This document shows positions 51,836-61,100 of a stretch of 64,000 bases of DNA, in pieces. The stretch is from Runella sp. SP2. Lineage in GTDB: Bacteria; Bacteroidota; Bacteroidia; Cytophagales; Spirosomataceae. The position numbers and the translations under genes are program-made. Under the pieces are notes generated by a model. That model was not told where the DNA came from, searched no databases, and was given only the letters and a program-made list of their open reading frames with translations. The stretch spans positions 558,001 to 622,000 of the forward strand of contig NZ_CP031030.1 in NCBI RefSeq assembly GCF_003711225.1, written 5' to 3'. Every line of letters starts with the position of its first letter. The first letter of the stretch is position 1.

Positions 51836-52393
51836 TTATTCCTCAAACGACAATTTCCAAGCGCCACGGAGGTCGTTGAGGGCGTAGCCTGTGGCTTTGT
51901 CGAAGCGGTATTTTTCCTTGATGGTCGAAAGAGTTGCGGAGTTGATGTCGGTTTTGGGGTTGCCGTGGCATTGGAGGCAAGTGGGCATCGCTACCCGAAT
52001 TGGCTTATAATAAATAGCTCCATTGGGGGTTTGAAGGAGGGTGTCTTTGGGAGAGTTGGCCGAAGCAAACGATTCCAATAATTTACGTTCAAAGAGGGAT
52101 GCTGCATTTTTGGGATTGCGGTTTTTGACCGAAATGCGCTGAATACGAACCTTGTATTTCTTCGATAGTGAATCGGTGAGGGGCATGGCTCGTTCGCTAC
52201 AAAAATCAACGGCATAGTCAGAGCCTCCTTTTTGAATCGCTCCTAGCAAGTTACGAACAAGTACTTGTTGTGCTTGAAGGCTGAGTGAGTCGCCAAGTTT
52301 TCGGTAGTCGATAGGAGCTTGAGAACTAGGCTGAAAAGCCGTACTGATAACAGCTATCACAAATAACAATCCTGCTGCAAGTACCGATTTCAT
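51836..52393 (-). CDS. DUF3365/Tll0287-like haem-binding sensor domain protein
   Basis: 185 residues with a signal peptide (1-19). A single c-type haem motif CLQCHGN near residue 155, preceded by PIRVAMPT, fits the Tll0287-like (DUF3365) fold in which haem is bound at the C-terminus. Exported single-haem proteins of this type act as redox or gas sensors, or electron carriers. Its start overlaps the stop of a 36-residue membrane peptide gene by 4 bp. Confidence 0.75.
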   Translation of the reverse strand: MKSVLAAGLLFVIAVISTAFQPSSQAPIDYRKLGDSLSLQAQQVLVRNLLGAIQKGGSDYAVDFCSERAMPLTDSLSKKYKVRIQRISVKNRNPKNAASLFERKLLESFASANSPKDTLLQTPNGAIYYKPIRVAMPTCLQCHGNPKTDINSATLSTIKEKYRFDKATGYALNDLRGAWKLSFEE

Positions 52394-52500
52394 AAGAGAC
52401 GATTAGTTTGAGTTTTTTTCGGAGACGCAATTTTGTGCAATACCCAGCCGAAGCCCGCTACCAAATGTAGCATAACAACACCAAAGAAAAAAGCAGCCAT
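52390..52500 (-). CDS. 36-residue membrane peptide upstream of the haem protein
   Basis: MAAFFFGVVMLHLVAGFGWV at the start forms one membrane helix, followed by a basic tail (PKKTQTNRLL). TGA overlaps the next ATG (ATGA), an arrangement that supports real translation. No family recognised. Its helix with a His in the middle could help bind haem or anchor a complex with the next gene product. Confidence 0.5.
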   Translation of the reverse strand: MAAFFFGVVMLHLVAGFGWVLHKIASPKKTQTNRLL

Positions 52501-52571
52501 TTTTGTAGATGTTTTAATGTGCTACAAAAGTGGGTCGCTTTCAAACAAAAAACTGTGACATTGGTCACATT

Positions 52572-52803
52572 GGTCAGACGGTAGTCAGACCGATGAATTG
52601 TTTGTGCTACGATGTTAGCTGAGCCGCAGGAGAGGAGAAGTCTGACTACCGTCTGACTTGAGCATGAGGATGTCTCGGTCAGACGATAGTCAGACCGATG
52701 AATTGTTTGTGCTACGATGTTAGCTAAGTCGCTGATGAGGAGAAGTCTGACTACCGTCTGACTTGAGCATGAGGATGTCTCGGTCAGACGGTAGTCAGAC
52801 CGA
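52572..52803. repeat. REP array: two 105-bp tandem units plus a partial third
   Basis: Units start at 52572, 52677 and 52782, each with GGTCAGACGGTAGTCAGACC (or a one-base variant) followed by a common segment and an inverted AGTCTGACTACCGTCTGACT, so each unit is a pair of opposed REPs. The word GGTCAGAC with a 4-base spacer and GTCAGACC recurs at the transposase and arsenic genes. This 410-bp gap (52501-52910) contains no gene; an open frame here only reflects the repeat. Confidence 0.85.
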
Positions 52804-52891
52804 TGAAAATGCACGCTCTAGCTACTTGTATTATGACTAAGCAAGTATAGTTAGACCGCTGTTATACGTCTGACTCAATCGTAATATAATT

Positions 52892-52911
52892 GGTCAGACG
52901 GCAGTCAGACC
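52892..52911. repeat. REP copy at the 3' end of the RAYT gene
   Basis: GGTCAGACGGCAGTCAGACC, adjoining and sharing a base with the stop codon of the minus-strand transposase gene. Confidence 0.8.
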
Positions 52912-53516
52912 TACATATCATACAAATACTTGATTTTGGATTCGGAAATTACTTGATAAGACTCCTTATAAAAGCTCTCTTGCTGAATCCCAATCAAATC
53001 AAATGCGGGTTGTTTGCTAACTAAAGTTCCTTTCCGAACTCCCAAATAATCTCTAAACGAACTGAACTCCCAATCCTCTATTTTGGGGCAAAGATTGGCC
53101 ACAAATGGATTTTGATGTATGTAATGAAAACATACAAAAGGGTAATTGTTGCTTGGCTTCTCACCTTCGCGTTCTAGGTTTTTGAATTTCGTTTTTTGGC
53201 GAAATAAAGAGCCTGTTCTGTGATATTTCTTGTTAAATTCGTGTGCATACCCGCTGAGTAATAGCCTGAAACCATTATTTAAAACTGTGCTGGTCAATTG
53301 TCCCAGCTTAACAGGTTCTATTGATTTTTGAGTCGTATTGATTAAAAAGTGAAAATGGTTGGGCATCAAACAATAGGCTACTATTTCACAATGGGGAAGT
53401 ACCTTTTCTCTGACGTGTCTAAGAAATTGGACATAGTCATCTTTGGTGTGAAAAATGATTTCTTGGTTGTTTCCTTGGTTATATACATGATACAGGCGTT
53501 CGGCTAAAACTTGCAT
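52911..53516 (-). CDS. REP-associated tyrosine transposase (Y1 / RAYT)
   Basis: 201 residues. The HUH metal motif is MPNHFHFLI near residue 50, and YIHQNP near 131 is a RAYT signature, with HEFNKKYHRTGSLFRQ between. RAYTs cut single-stranded REP hairpins at their own recognition sequence and are single-copy or few-copy domesticated transposases. REP copies flank the gene on both sides, one touching its stop codon, and an array follows. It is complete and apparently functional. Confidence 0.88.
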   Translation of the reverse strand: MQVLAERLYHVYNQGNNQEIIFHTKDDYVQFLRHVREKVLPHCEIVAYCLMPNHFHFLINTTQKSIEPVKLGQLTSTVLNNGFRLLLSGYAHEFNKKYHRTGSLFRQKTKFKNLEREGEKPSNNYPFVCFHYIHQNPFVANLCPKIEDWEFSSFRDYLGVRKGTLVSKQPAFDLIGIQQESFYKESYQVISESKIKYLYDM

Positions 53517-53589
53517 ACAGTAAATAGTTGAAATTTGGTCAAATTCAGACTATTGACTGTATGATTGGTCACTCTAGTGTGAGGGTACT

Positions 53590-53637
53590 GATAGTCAGAC
53601 TCTCAGTATGTATCGTCGGTCTGACTATCGTCTGACC
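53590..53637. repeat. REP copies between the RAYT gene and the arsC-like gene
   Basis: GATAGTCAGAC (53590-53600) followed by GGTCTGACTATCGTCTGACC (53618-53637); the latter is identical to 55289-55308. The second copy contains the stop codon of the arsC-like gene. Confidence 0.8.
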
Positions 53638-54236
53638 TGGTCAAAGACCCATTTCATTTCCGTCGCTATTTGCCGACAGCGGGCGTCGTAGGTGGCACTT
53701 TCTTCAGGGGTGTCGTCCGAAACCTTGGGGTCAATGTACATAATTGGTAAGCGTTTTTCTGCTCCTGGAATAAAGGGACAGTTGGCCTCGGCGTGGTCGC
53801 AGGTCATGATAGCTGCAAAACCATGACTTGGATTAGGAGCTTGGTTATAAACTTTCGAGAAAGCGATAATAGGTTGGGACAAATCATCAAAGCTAATTTC
53901 ATAAACGGGATTGTCAGATTCGGTAGTCTTTGTCACTTTCAATCCAGCTCGCTCAAAAGCCGCAATGGTTCGAGGATTGCAGGCGGTGGTTTCTGTCCCT
54001 CCTGAAAAACAATGCACATTTTTAACCTCAAAATAAGCTGCTGCTACTTGTGCCCACACTTGCCCTAAGTGGCTTCGACGGGAATTATGCGTGCAAATAA
54101 AGGTCAGATTAATAGGTTGCTGGCTGATTTTTTTTGTAGTAATATAGTCGGCCAATGGCTGTAAAATAGCTTGGCGTTCGACGGATACCTCGGCGAGATT
54201 GAGGGTCTTAATGTAGGTGTTGAGTTGGGGGTTCAT
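53625..54236 (-). CDS. Arsenate reductase / low-molecular-weight phosphatase family protein
   Basis: 203 residues. The phosphate-binding loop FICTHNSRRSHLGQ holds the catalytic Cys and Arg (CxxNSxRS), and HAEANCPFIPGAEK near 152 contains a second Cys. This is the thioredoxin-coupled ArsC type rather than the glutaredoxin type. It starts 2 bp after acr3 and shares the operon. The last codons (QVRR) and the stop lie in a REP copy, so the end of the protein has been rewritten by the repeat. The C-terminus might thus be shorter or longer than in relatives. Confidence 0.85.
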   Translation of the reverse strand: MNPQLNTYIKTLNLAEVSVERQAILQPLADYITTKKISQQPINLTFICTHNSRRSHLGQVWAQVAAAYFEVKNVHCFSGGTETTACNPRTIAAFERAGLKVTKTTESDNPVYEISFDDLSQPIIAFSKVYNQAPNPSHGFAAIMTCDHAEANCPFIPGAEKRLPIMYIDPKVSDDTPEESATYDARCRQIATEMKWVFDQVRR

Positions 54237-54238
54237 TG

Positions 54239-55267
54239 TTAAAATTTGTGGGTTTGTTTGAGGGCATAATTAACAAAAAGAATCAATACGGGTACTTCGA
54301 TGAGTGGCCCTATAACGGCGGCAAAGGCAGCACCCGAATTGATACCAAATACCGCGATAGCAACGGCGATACCAAGCTCGAAGTTGTTTCCTGCGGCAGT
54401 GAAAGCAAGCGAAGTAGCTTTTGCATAGTCGGCTCCTGCTTTTTTGGAAAGATAAAAAGCCGATAGAAACATAATGCCAAAGTAGAAAGAAAGTGGAATG
54501 GCAATGCGAATCACATCCAGCGGAATCTGTACTATCAATTGCCCTTTCAAACTAAACATAATGACAATGGTGAGCAACAAAGCGACCAGCGTAATCGGAC
54601 TGATTTTAGGCAAATATACGTGCTCAAACCAATCGCGTCCTTTTAGTGCCGTAAGACCATAACGAGAAATAATACCCAATAAAAACGGAATACCGAGGTA
54701 GATAAATACACTTTGCGCCACTTCTCCAATCGTTATGTTGACTTCGTAGCCTTTTAAACCAAAAAGTGGCGGCAGTACCGTGATAAATACCCAAGCATAC
54801 ACCGAGTAAAATAATACTTGGAAAATACTATTGAATGCCACTAGTCCAGCGGCATAGAGGCGGTCACCATTGGCTAGATCGTTCCAGACAATGACCATTG
54901 CAATACAGCGGGCAATGCCAATCATAATCAGGCCTGTCATGTATTCGGGCTTGTCGGGTAGGAAAACGACGGCCAAACCAAACATTAGTAAAGGCCCAAT
55001 GAGCCAGTTTTGTACCAATGAGAGCGCTAAGATTTTACCGTTGGCGAATACTTTGGGAAGTTGTTCGTAGCGGACTTTGGCCAAGGGTGGGTACATCATT
55101 AAAATGAGGCCAATTGCTAATGGAATGTTAGTGGTTCCTACATTAAAACTATTGATAAATGCTTCGGATTCGGGGAAAAAGTAGCCGATACTTACACCCA
55201 TAAGCATGGCTAGAAATATCCAAAGAGTCAGGTAGTTGTCTAAAAATGAGAGTTTTTTTTGTGTCAT
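54239..55267 (-). CDS. Arsenite efflux permease, ACR3 family
   Basis: 342 residues with ten hydrophobic segments. [19 protein letters not shown] near residue 107 contains the Cys essential in Acr3 arsenite/H+ antiporters, and [18 protein letters not shown] near 292 is the other conserved region. It exports As(III) from the cytoplasm. It lies between arsR (45-bp gap with a REP) and arsC (2-bp gap) on the same strand. Confidence 0.92.
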   Translation of the reverse strand: MTQKKLSFLDNYLTLWIFLAMLMGVSIGYFFPESEAFINSFNVGTTNIPLAIGLILMMYPPLAKVRYEQLPKVFANGKILALSLVQNWLIGPLLMFGLAVVFLPDKPEYMTGLIMIGIARCIAMVIVWNDLANGDRLYAAGLVAFNSIFQVLFYSVYAWVFITVLPPLFGLKGYEVNITIGEVAQSVFIYLGIPFLLGIISRYGLTALKGRDWFEHVYLPKISPITLVALLLTIVIMFSLKGQLIVQIPLDVIRIAIPLSFYFGIMFLSAFYLSKKAGADYAKATSLAFTAAGNNFELGIAVAIAVFGINSGAAFAAVIGPLIEVPVLILFVNYALKQTHKF

Positions 55268-55288
55268 ACGAATGCAAGGTTAGGTCAC

Positions 55289-55308
55289 GGTCTGACTATC
55301 GTCTGACC
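55289..55308. repeat. REP copy between arsR and acr3
   Basis: GGTCTGACTATCGTCTGACC, exact 20-bp match to 53618-53637, in the same orientation, 4 bp after the arsR stop. Confidence 0.8.
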
Positions 55309-55312
55309 TGCG

Positions 55313-55654
55313 TCAGCAGCATGATTGTGATTGACAAGATTCGTTTTTGGCTAAATCAGCGAAAACGCTAAAACGAACGACAAATTGATTAAACACCTCC
55401 CAGTTGATACAATAACATGAGGTTTTCCCCTCTATTGTTCCTTTTATTAAGCCCGCTGCTTTGAGTTCCTTGAGGTGCTGAGAAACAGTTGCTTGCGCCA
55501 ACGGTAGCCCTTCCACAATTTCGCCACAAATACAGCTTTTTTGCTGGGCAAGTATTTTTAATATCGCGATGCGAGCAGGGTGTGAAATGGCTTTGGCAAA
55601 ATCGGCTAAAGCGATTTCATCCGTTGCAAATTCCATTTTTCGGTTGATTGCCAT
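55313..55654 (-). CDS. ArsR-family arsenic-responsive repressor
   Basis: 113 residues from ATG 55654 ([18 protein letters not shown]), with an upstream in-frame extension ignored because it crosses the promoter. The winged HTH has [20 protein letters not shown] (CxC metal-binding pair at the recognition helix), and more cysteines end the protein (SCQSQSCC). It represses the ars operon and leaves DNA when arsenite binds. First gene of arsR-acr3-arsC; its operator lies just upstream. Confidence 0.9.
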   Translation of the reverse strand: MAINRKMEFATDEIALADFAKAISHPARIAILKILAQQKSCICGEIVEGLPLAQATVSQHLKELKAAGLIKGTIEGKTSCYCINWEVFNQFVVRFSVFADLAKNESCQSQSCC

Positions 55655-55668
55655 GATATATATTATAT

Positions 55669-55705
55669 ATCGCAAATATACGATAAGAAAAATTGTAAAA
55701 ACAAA
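55669..55705 (-). promoter_or_regulatory. ars promoter with operator in the -7 box
   Basis: On the minus strand TATATTTG (complement of 55673-55680) is the -7 box, preceded by TTTG (complement of 55702-55705) with a 21-bp spacer. ATCG (55669-55672) and CGAT (55681-55684) flank the -7 box exactly, making an inverted repeat ATCG-N8-CGAT. An ArsR dimer on it would cover the -7 box. Confidence 0.65.
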
Positions 55706-55774
55706 CACCCGCCCCAAATTACTTGAGACAGGTGTACAAAAGAGGGCAAAGTTGCTTGTTTTACAGAATAATAA

Positions 55775-56098
55775 TCACTGTGTGTATGTACGTGGCAGTT
55801 GATTGACAACGTGTTCCAATTGTTTTTTTTGCACAACGCCCGACTGCCGCCATACTACTTCGCCCCGCTGAAAAATCACAAGTGTAGGGACACTTTGAAT
55901 GCGATAGGCTTGAGCAGCAGCGGGGTTTTTATCCACATCAATTTTTAGAACCCGCACTCTGTCACCCATTTGGCTGGCAAAATCTTTAAGGATAGGCGCC
56001 ATCATTTTGCAAGGCCCGCACCACTCCGCAAAAAAATCAACTACGACTGGCGTATCTCCGCTAATGATGTCTTTGAAAGATTGTTGTTTAGAGTCCAT
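55775..56098 (-). CDS. Thioredoxin
   Basis: 107 residues from ATG 56098 (MDSKQQSFKDIISGDTPVVV), the normal thioredoxin length. DFFAEWCGPCKMMAPIL is the active site with the redox CGPC, and SVPTLVIFQRGE holds the cis-proline. It supplies electrons to the BCP peroxiredoxin, ArsC-type reductase and ribonucleotide reductase. The ArsC-like gene two operons away belongs to a thioredoxin-dependent class. Confidence 0.93.
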   Translation of the reverse strand: MDSKQQSFKDIISGDTPVVVDFFAEWCGPCKMMAPILKDFASQMGDRVRVLKIDVDKNPAAAQAYRIQSVPTLVIFQRGEVVWRQSGVVQKKQLEHVVNQLPRTYTQ

Positions 56099-56456
56099 GA
56101 CATGTATGTGTTTATGAGGTAACAAAGATAATGCAGAACGGTGTGTTTGTACGTGATGAATATCACATAAGGTCAAAAAGGAATGAAATTTTGATAGGCT
56201 AACTTAGTTTTTTATGGGCCGCATTTTTGTATTATGAAGCATGTCTTTGATTTAGTTAATTTGCTGAAAATGAGTTGTTTGAAATTTTGGTATATACTTT
56301 TTTGTATTATATGAGGCATTTTTGCCTTGCTTGTTGTGCATGAAAAAAGAAAAAAGAATAATGTGGAATATTATTTGGGTGTTGTGGATATTATTTTGGC
56401 ACGTTTATTGATTTTGGCAAACATAATAAACCTATCCTCAATGTTGTGCCAATCCA
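56099..56456. other. Divergent intergenic region between trx and the TPR gene
   Basis: 358 bp without a gene, A+T-rich. A CAAAGATA (56123-56130; TATCTTTG on the minus strand) is a good -7 box for the thioredoxin gene. No clean promoter is seen for the plus-strand gene. Confidence 0.45.
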
Positions 56457-58115
56457 ATGATAGTATATACCTCTGTTAATATTGTCCTTCAACTTCGTAA
56501 ATGCCACTTAAAGTCGTTTTTGGTTACAAATATTCTGTCCTGCGTTATCTTAGGAGGGTTTGGGGCTTGCCAAAAAAAGACCGAAACGGCAAAAAAGGAT
56601 ATTCTTTTAGTTGAAAATAGTATTCCGTTGTGTGTTGGAGGTGGTGCTTCAAAAAATGTACTGAAAAACATAACAAAACCAGTCTTTAGAACGGCAATAG
56701 GAAATAGCCATTTAGTAATTACGACCAAAAGCAAAGAAGCCCAACGATGGTTTGACCAAGGGCTCAATCATTTACACGGTTTTTGGCACCTAGAAGCGTA
56801 TCGAGCGTTTCAGCAAGTGCTTGAAAATGACCCTGATTGCGCCATGGGATATTGGGGTATTGCCCTTTGCCAGCCAGGTTTTGGGGGAGATGATAAAAGC
56901 CTTTGGCAAGAAGCTATTGACAAAGCAACAGCGCTTTCTGGGGTGGTGTCTCCCATAGAAAAAGATTTTATCAATGCGGCTTCTACACTTGTCAAACAAG
57001 GATTAACCGAAACAACGCTGCAAGTTTTTAGAAAACTATACCAAACCTACCCCGACGAACCTGAAGCGATTGCGTGGGCGTCGATTATGCTACGTCAACA
57101 CGAAAAAGAGGAGAGTCAACAAGAAGCGACTCAATTGCTCGAAAAATCGTTGCGTCGGTTTCCTGAAAACGTGGCATTGATGCACTACTATATTCATGTT
57201 ATGGAGCTGCGTCAAGAATTTGCGAAAGCTATTCCTGTCGCCGAACGAATGGTGAAAATAGCTCCTAATGCCCCGCACATTACGCACATGCCAGGGCATT
57301 TATACTATTTGAAGGGGAATTATGAAAAAGCAATAAGCGCTTACGTCAAAGCAAAAAATCAAGAAACTGACTACCATATATCAGAAAAGATTCCCTTTTC
57401 GGCTAATCAAAATTACGTACATAACCTGCATTTTTTAGCGGTAGCCCAAGCCGAGGCAGGAGATGAAAAAGCAGCGCTCGAAACGGCGACTTCACTTGCC
57501 AATGTGGTACTCGAAACGCAACCTATCAACGAAGGTGCTGCGATGATGCTGCACTATGAAGGTAAAGTTTTGCCCGCCTGGGTTCATATTCGTTTTGGAG
57601 AATGGCAAAAAGCAGTGGCACATCTCGAAACGCTTCTCAAAGATTCGCAGCGCCCGAGTCAGCATTCATTGGTGGCAAATTATTACCAAACCCTGCGTTT
57701 GTATTGCCTCGGGATGCAGGCTGTGCAGCAGCAGCGGCTCCAAGATGCCAACCAGTACGGCATGGAACTGAGCCAGTTGATGCAGCAATATGAACAACAG
57801 GGAGCGACAAAGCAGGCGACCGCCGAGTTTAAGAGCATCAATGAAACCTATGACATTATGAACATGATGCGCTACGAATTGGCAGGTTGGATTGATAATA
57901 TGGACAAGACTCAGCCCTTTAACGAGGCGGCTTGGAAAGAAGCATTAAGTCTCCAAAGTGCCATCAAATACGACGAACCGCCGCGCCTGATGGCTCCCGT
58001 AGAGGAGCAGCTGGCGTTGCTCCGAAAATTTCGAGGAGAACAAACAGCGTATCGCCAAGCAAAACAACAAGCATTACAAAAAAGACCTAATAGCCGATTA
58101 ATTCACCTTATCTGA
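56457..58115 (+). CDS. TPR-repeat lipoprotein
   Basis: 552 residues. A membrane/signal segment at about 18-36 ends in the lipobox GGFGAC (Cys 38), so it is probably lipidated. The rest is tetratricopeptide-like helical pairs (e.g. WFDQGLNHLHGFWHLEAYRA, YLKGNYEKAISAYVKAK, HPEVALMHYYIHVM-like). HMPGHLYYLKG and NEGAAMMLHYEGKVLP are conserved-looking stretches. Proteins of this build are found near copper or thiol genes in Bacteroidota, but no partner is seen here besides thioredoxin. Role unknown. Confidence 0.75.
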   Translation: MIVYTSVNIVLQLRKCHLKSFLVTNILSCVILGGFGACQKKTETAKKDILLVENSIPLCVGGGASKNVLKNITKPVFRTAIGNSHLVITTKSKEAQRWFDQGLNHLHGFWHLEAYRAFQQVLENDPDCAMGYWGIALCQPGFGGDDKSLWQEAIDKATALSGVVSPIEKDFINAASTLVKQGLTETTLQVFRKLYQTYPDEPEAIAWASIMLRQHEKEESQQEATQLLEKSLRRFPENVALMHYYIHVMELRQEFAKAIPVAERMVKIAPNAPHITHMPGHLYYLKGNYEKAISAYVKAKNQETDYHISEKIPFSANQNYVHNLHFLAVAQAEAGDEKAALETATSLANVVLETQPINEGAAMMLHYEGKVLPAWVHIRFGEWQKAVAHLETLLKDSQRPSQHSLVANYYQTLRLYCLGMQAVQQQRLQDANQYGMELSQLMQQYEQQGATKQATAEFKSINETYDIMNMMRYELAGWIDNMDKTQPFNEAAWKEALSLQSAIKYDEPPRLMAPVEEQLALLRKFRGEQTAYRQAKQQALQKRPNSRLIHLI

Positions 58116-58163
58116 CACTGTAAAAGAAGCGTATTATAAACCATATTAATTCAAATAAATGTT

Positions 58164-61100
58164 ATGAGAACCCATGTTTTACTCAAAAACAGCTACAAAG
58201 GATTCTTATATGTCATACAGGTAATGCTGGTGGCGTGTTTGGGGATGTTGGTGGGCTGGCCATTGGTATCCTTTGCCAATTCTTCCCCCAAAAAAGCTGC
58301 TCCGATGGTGGCGAATCCTGATTGCTACAAAGATTGGAACTTAGCGGCCAATAAAACGGGTATTACCATCACTTCGGGGTTAAATACTGGTGGAGGAAAC
58401 CTCGCTGCACTCAGGGATGGGGATGCCGCGACCAACGGTTTTTGGTTCCAAGCGAGTCAGGCCATAGCCAACAAAGAGGTATATAAATTTGTATTTCCCT
58501 CGGCGGCGATTTTGAATGGAATTGAAATTGTTGCTAATACACCTCTCACCAACGGTGCAACGTATCGGGTTGAAGGAAGTAATGATGGATCAAACTGGAC
58601 AGATTTGACGGGGACGCAAACGTTTTCATCAACCGCAACTGCTCCTGCCTATGGGGCATCGGGTAACTCCCGGAAATTCCCAATTACGGGAAATACAACT
58701 CCCTATTTGCAATATCGTATTTATGGTCTTTCAAGTACAACAGCCAATAGCTGGACCAATGAGCTTTACTTTGGAAGCCCTGTTTTAACGGCAGGTTTGT
58801 CGGATATTAGTTGTACCTACGGAGCAAATACCAGTACAACTGCGGATGATGAAATTACCTTTAAACTCAACCCTCAAGGAGGTACTGGTACGTATTCAGT
58901 AGCTGTTTCGAGTGGTTCGGTGACACCAACGACAGGTACGTACGGGACAACGACAAACTTTAAGCTTCAACCAGGTTCGGTGGGAGCAGGCAATGTTTCC
59001 TTGATAATTACCAATACAACAATTACCTGTGACATCACCGAAACGATCGTTGATCCAGGCGTCGTACCTTTTGTGGATACCGACGGCGATGGCATTGGAA
59101 ATAAAGTGGATTTGGACGATGACAACGACGGTATCTTGGATACGGTCGAAGACGCGTATTGTGGAGCGGTGAATTATAATACGAACCTCACCAATAAAGC
59201 CAAGTTACAAGTGTCAACGGACGCCGCAGTTACAGGAAGTATTAGCGTGTTATTGGATGGAAATATCGCCAATAATTCATTTTATTATACGGGAACAGCT
59301 CAAGCGGTGGCAGGGAAAACCTACGTTCGAGTTGACTTTGTGAAGCCTACCTTGTTAAAAGGAATGGAGTTGGCAGTGGGAGCGTATCTTTTCTCCAATG
59401 GAGCGGTGATAAAAGTGCAAGGAAGTAATGATGGTACTAACTGGACAGACATTGTTTCTTCGACGCGCACGGCGACTACTGCTGCTTGTATTTATGGTAC
59501 TTGTGATGATGCTGAAACATTTCCTTTTGCCGCCAATATAACTGCTTACAAGTCATATCGTTTGTTAGGGGTTTCTGGAACGTCTCGTTCTACGCCTTGG
59601 ATCAATGAGCTGTTTGTCAATACCGCCGTTCAAGGTGTGTGTGATTTTGACGGAGATGGCATTGCCAATAGCCTTGATTTAGATTCTGACAATGACGGGA
59701 TTCCTGATAACGTAGAAGCTCAGCCTACCCTTACTTACGTTGCCTCAAATGCGGATAACGCGGCTACTTATACAACCAACAATGGTGTAAACTCCGCGTA
59801 TTTGGGTGGATTGACCCCGCTAGATACCGACACTGATGGTTGCGAAGATTTTTTGGATACCGACTCAGACGGAGATTTAGATTTAGATAAAGTAGAGTCA
59901 GGGCTAACCTTCAACGGAGTACCAGGCTTAAATGGTTTGGACAGTGGCTCAGAAACAGCCGATACTTATGCGGATGTCAACGGGATTGTCGATGTGCCTA
60001 AAAATGTACTGGCAAGTTCAAATCCTGGCGTAGGTGAAGTCAAATACCGCGAAATTCCACCATTGAAGCGAACGATTACAGTATGCTATAGAACAGGAAA
60101 AGACTATGGTATTGGAGGGGCGCAACGCACAGACGCTGCTACTAAACTGCTCAGTGCTGCCAACTTTAGCCTTACAGGTACTTCTACTTTTACCTTTAAA
60201 TTAGTCCCCTTTACGGTGGCCTTTACCAAAACAGGGCTCGAAGCAGCGGGTTGCCAAATTGTGGATTTGGGGATTGACAATACCGACGCAGGTGGAGCAA
60301 CAGGTGCTTACACTGCGGCCGAAAAAACAGAACTTAATAACTGGAATGCAGCCTCTAAAAGCAACGTGATTTTAGCCTTCCAGAACTATGCAGGCGTATT
60401 TGTGTCGGGATATACAGGGGTATCAGGTAATACTAACCCCAACGCCCTAACTACATTGGGAGAATCTGTTATCAGTGGTCCGTTTGGTAGTGTGGTAGGG
60501 TTCAACCAAGGAGGTGGATATACTGGCTCATACTCAGCCATTCCAGCTTCTGCTTGCGTGATTGTACAAGATAATGCCAGCCCCACTAAAAGAACAACAG
60601 GGGTTATTGACAAAACTACCAATGATATTTATTTGGCGGACGTTGACTTGATTACCGAATTAGGTGGGCTAACGACTGGAAGTACAATAACAAGTAATAC
60701 CGATAAGTTTTTTGCCAACCTATATCATTCGTTGGCCAAGCTAGTCGTGTTTGCACCGACCGATCCCTGTACTTATTTTAGTTGTGTAGCGGGACAAAAT
60801 TCTCCTACGTTAAACAGCACTTCAATTTCTGGCTCAGGTTCGGTCAATCTTTCAACCATTACTGCCTCTAATTTACCTGCAAGTACGACGCTCACATGGC
60901 ATACTGGCACGCCTGCAACCACGGCCAACAAGATTGCGAATCCAACAGCATACACCACTTCAGGAACGGTATATGCGGCCTTTTTTGATGCAGCCTCAAA
61001 CTGCTATTCGGGGGCTGGAGTTGCTACTACGGCGGTTAATGTAACCATTACGGCGGCGGTACCTCAAGCCAATTTGAGTGTAGCCGTTGCCACGCCAATA

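Noticed and set aside
52572-52803. CRISPR array
   Set aside because: The 105-bp units are identical throughout and have no unique spacers; they are opposed REP pairs.
52458-52814. 118-codon minus-strand open frame over the REP array
   Set aside because: Its translation only repeats the 105-bp tandem REP units twice and shows no codon bias; it overlaps the small membrane peptide gene and the repeats are explained by the RAYT.
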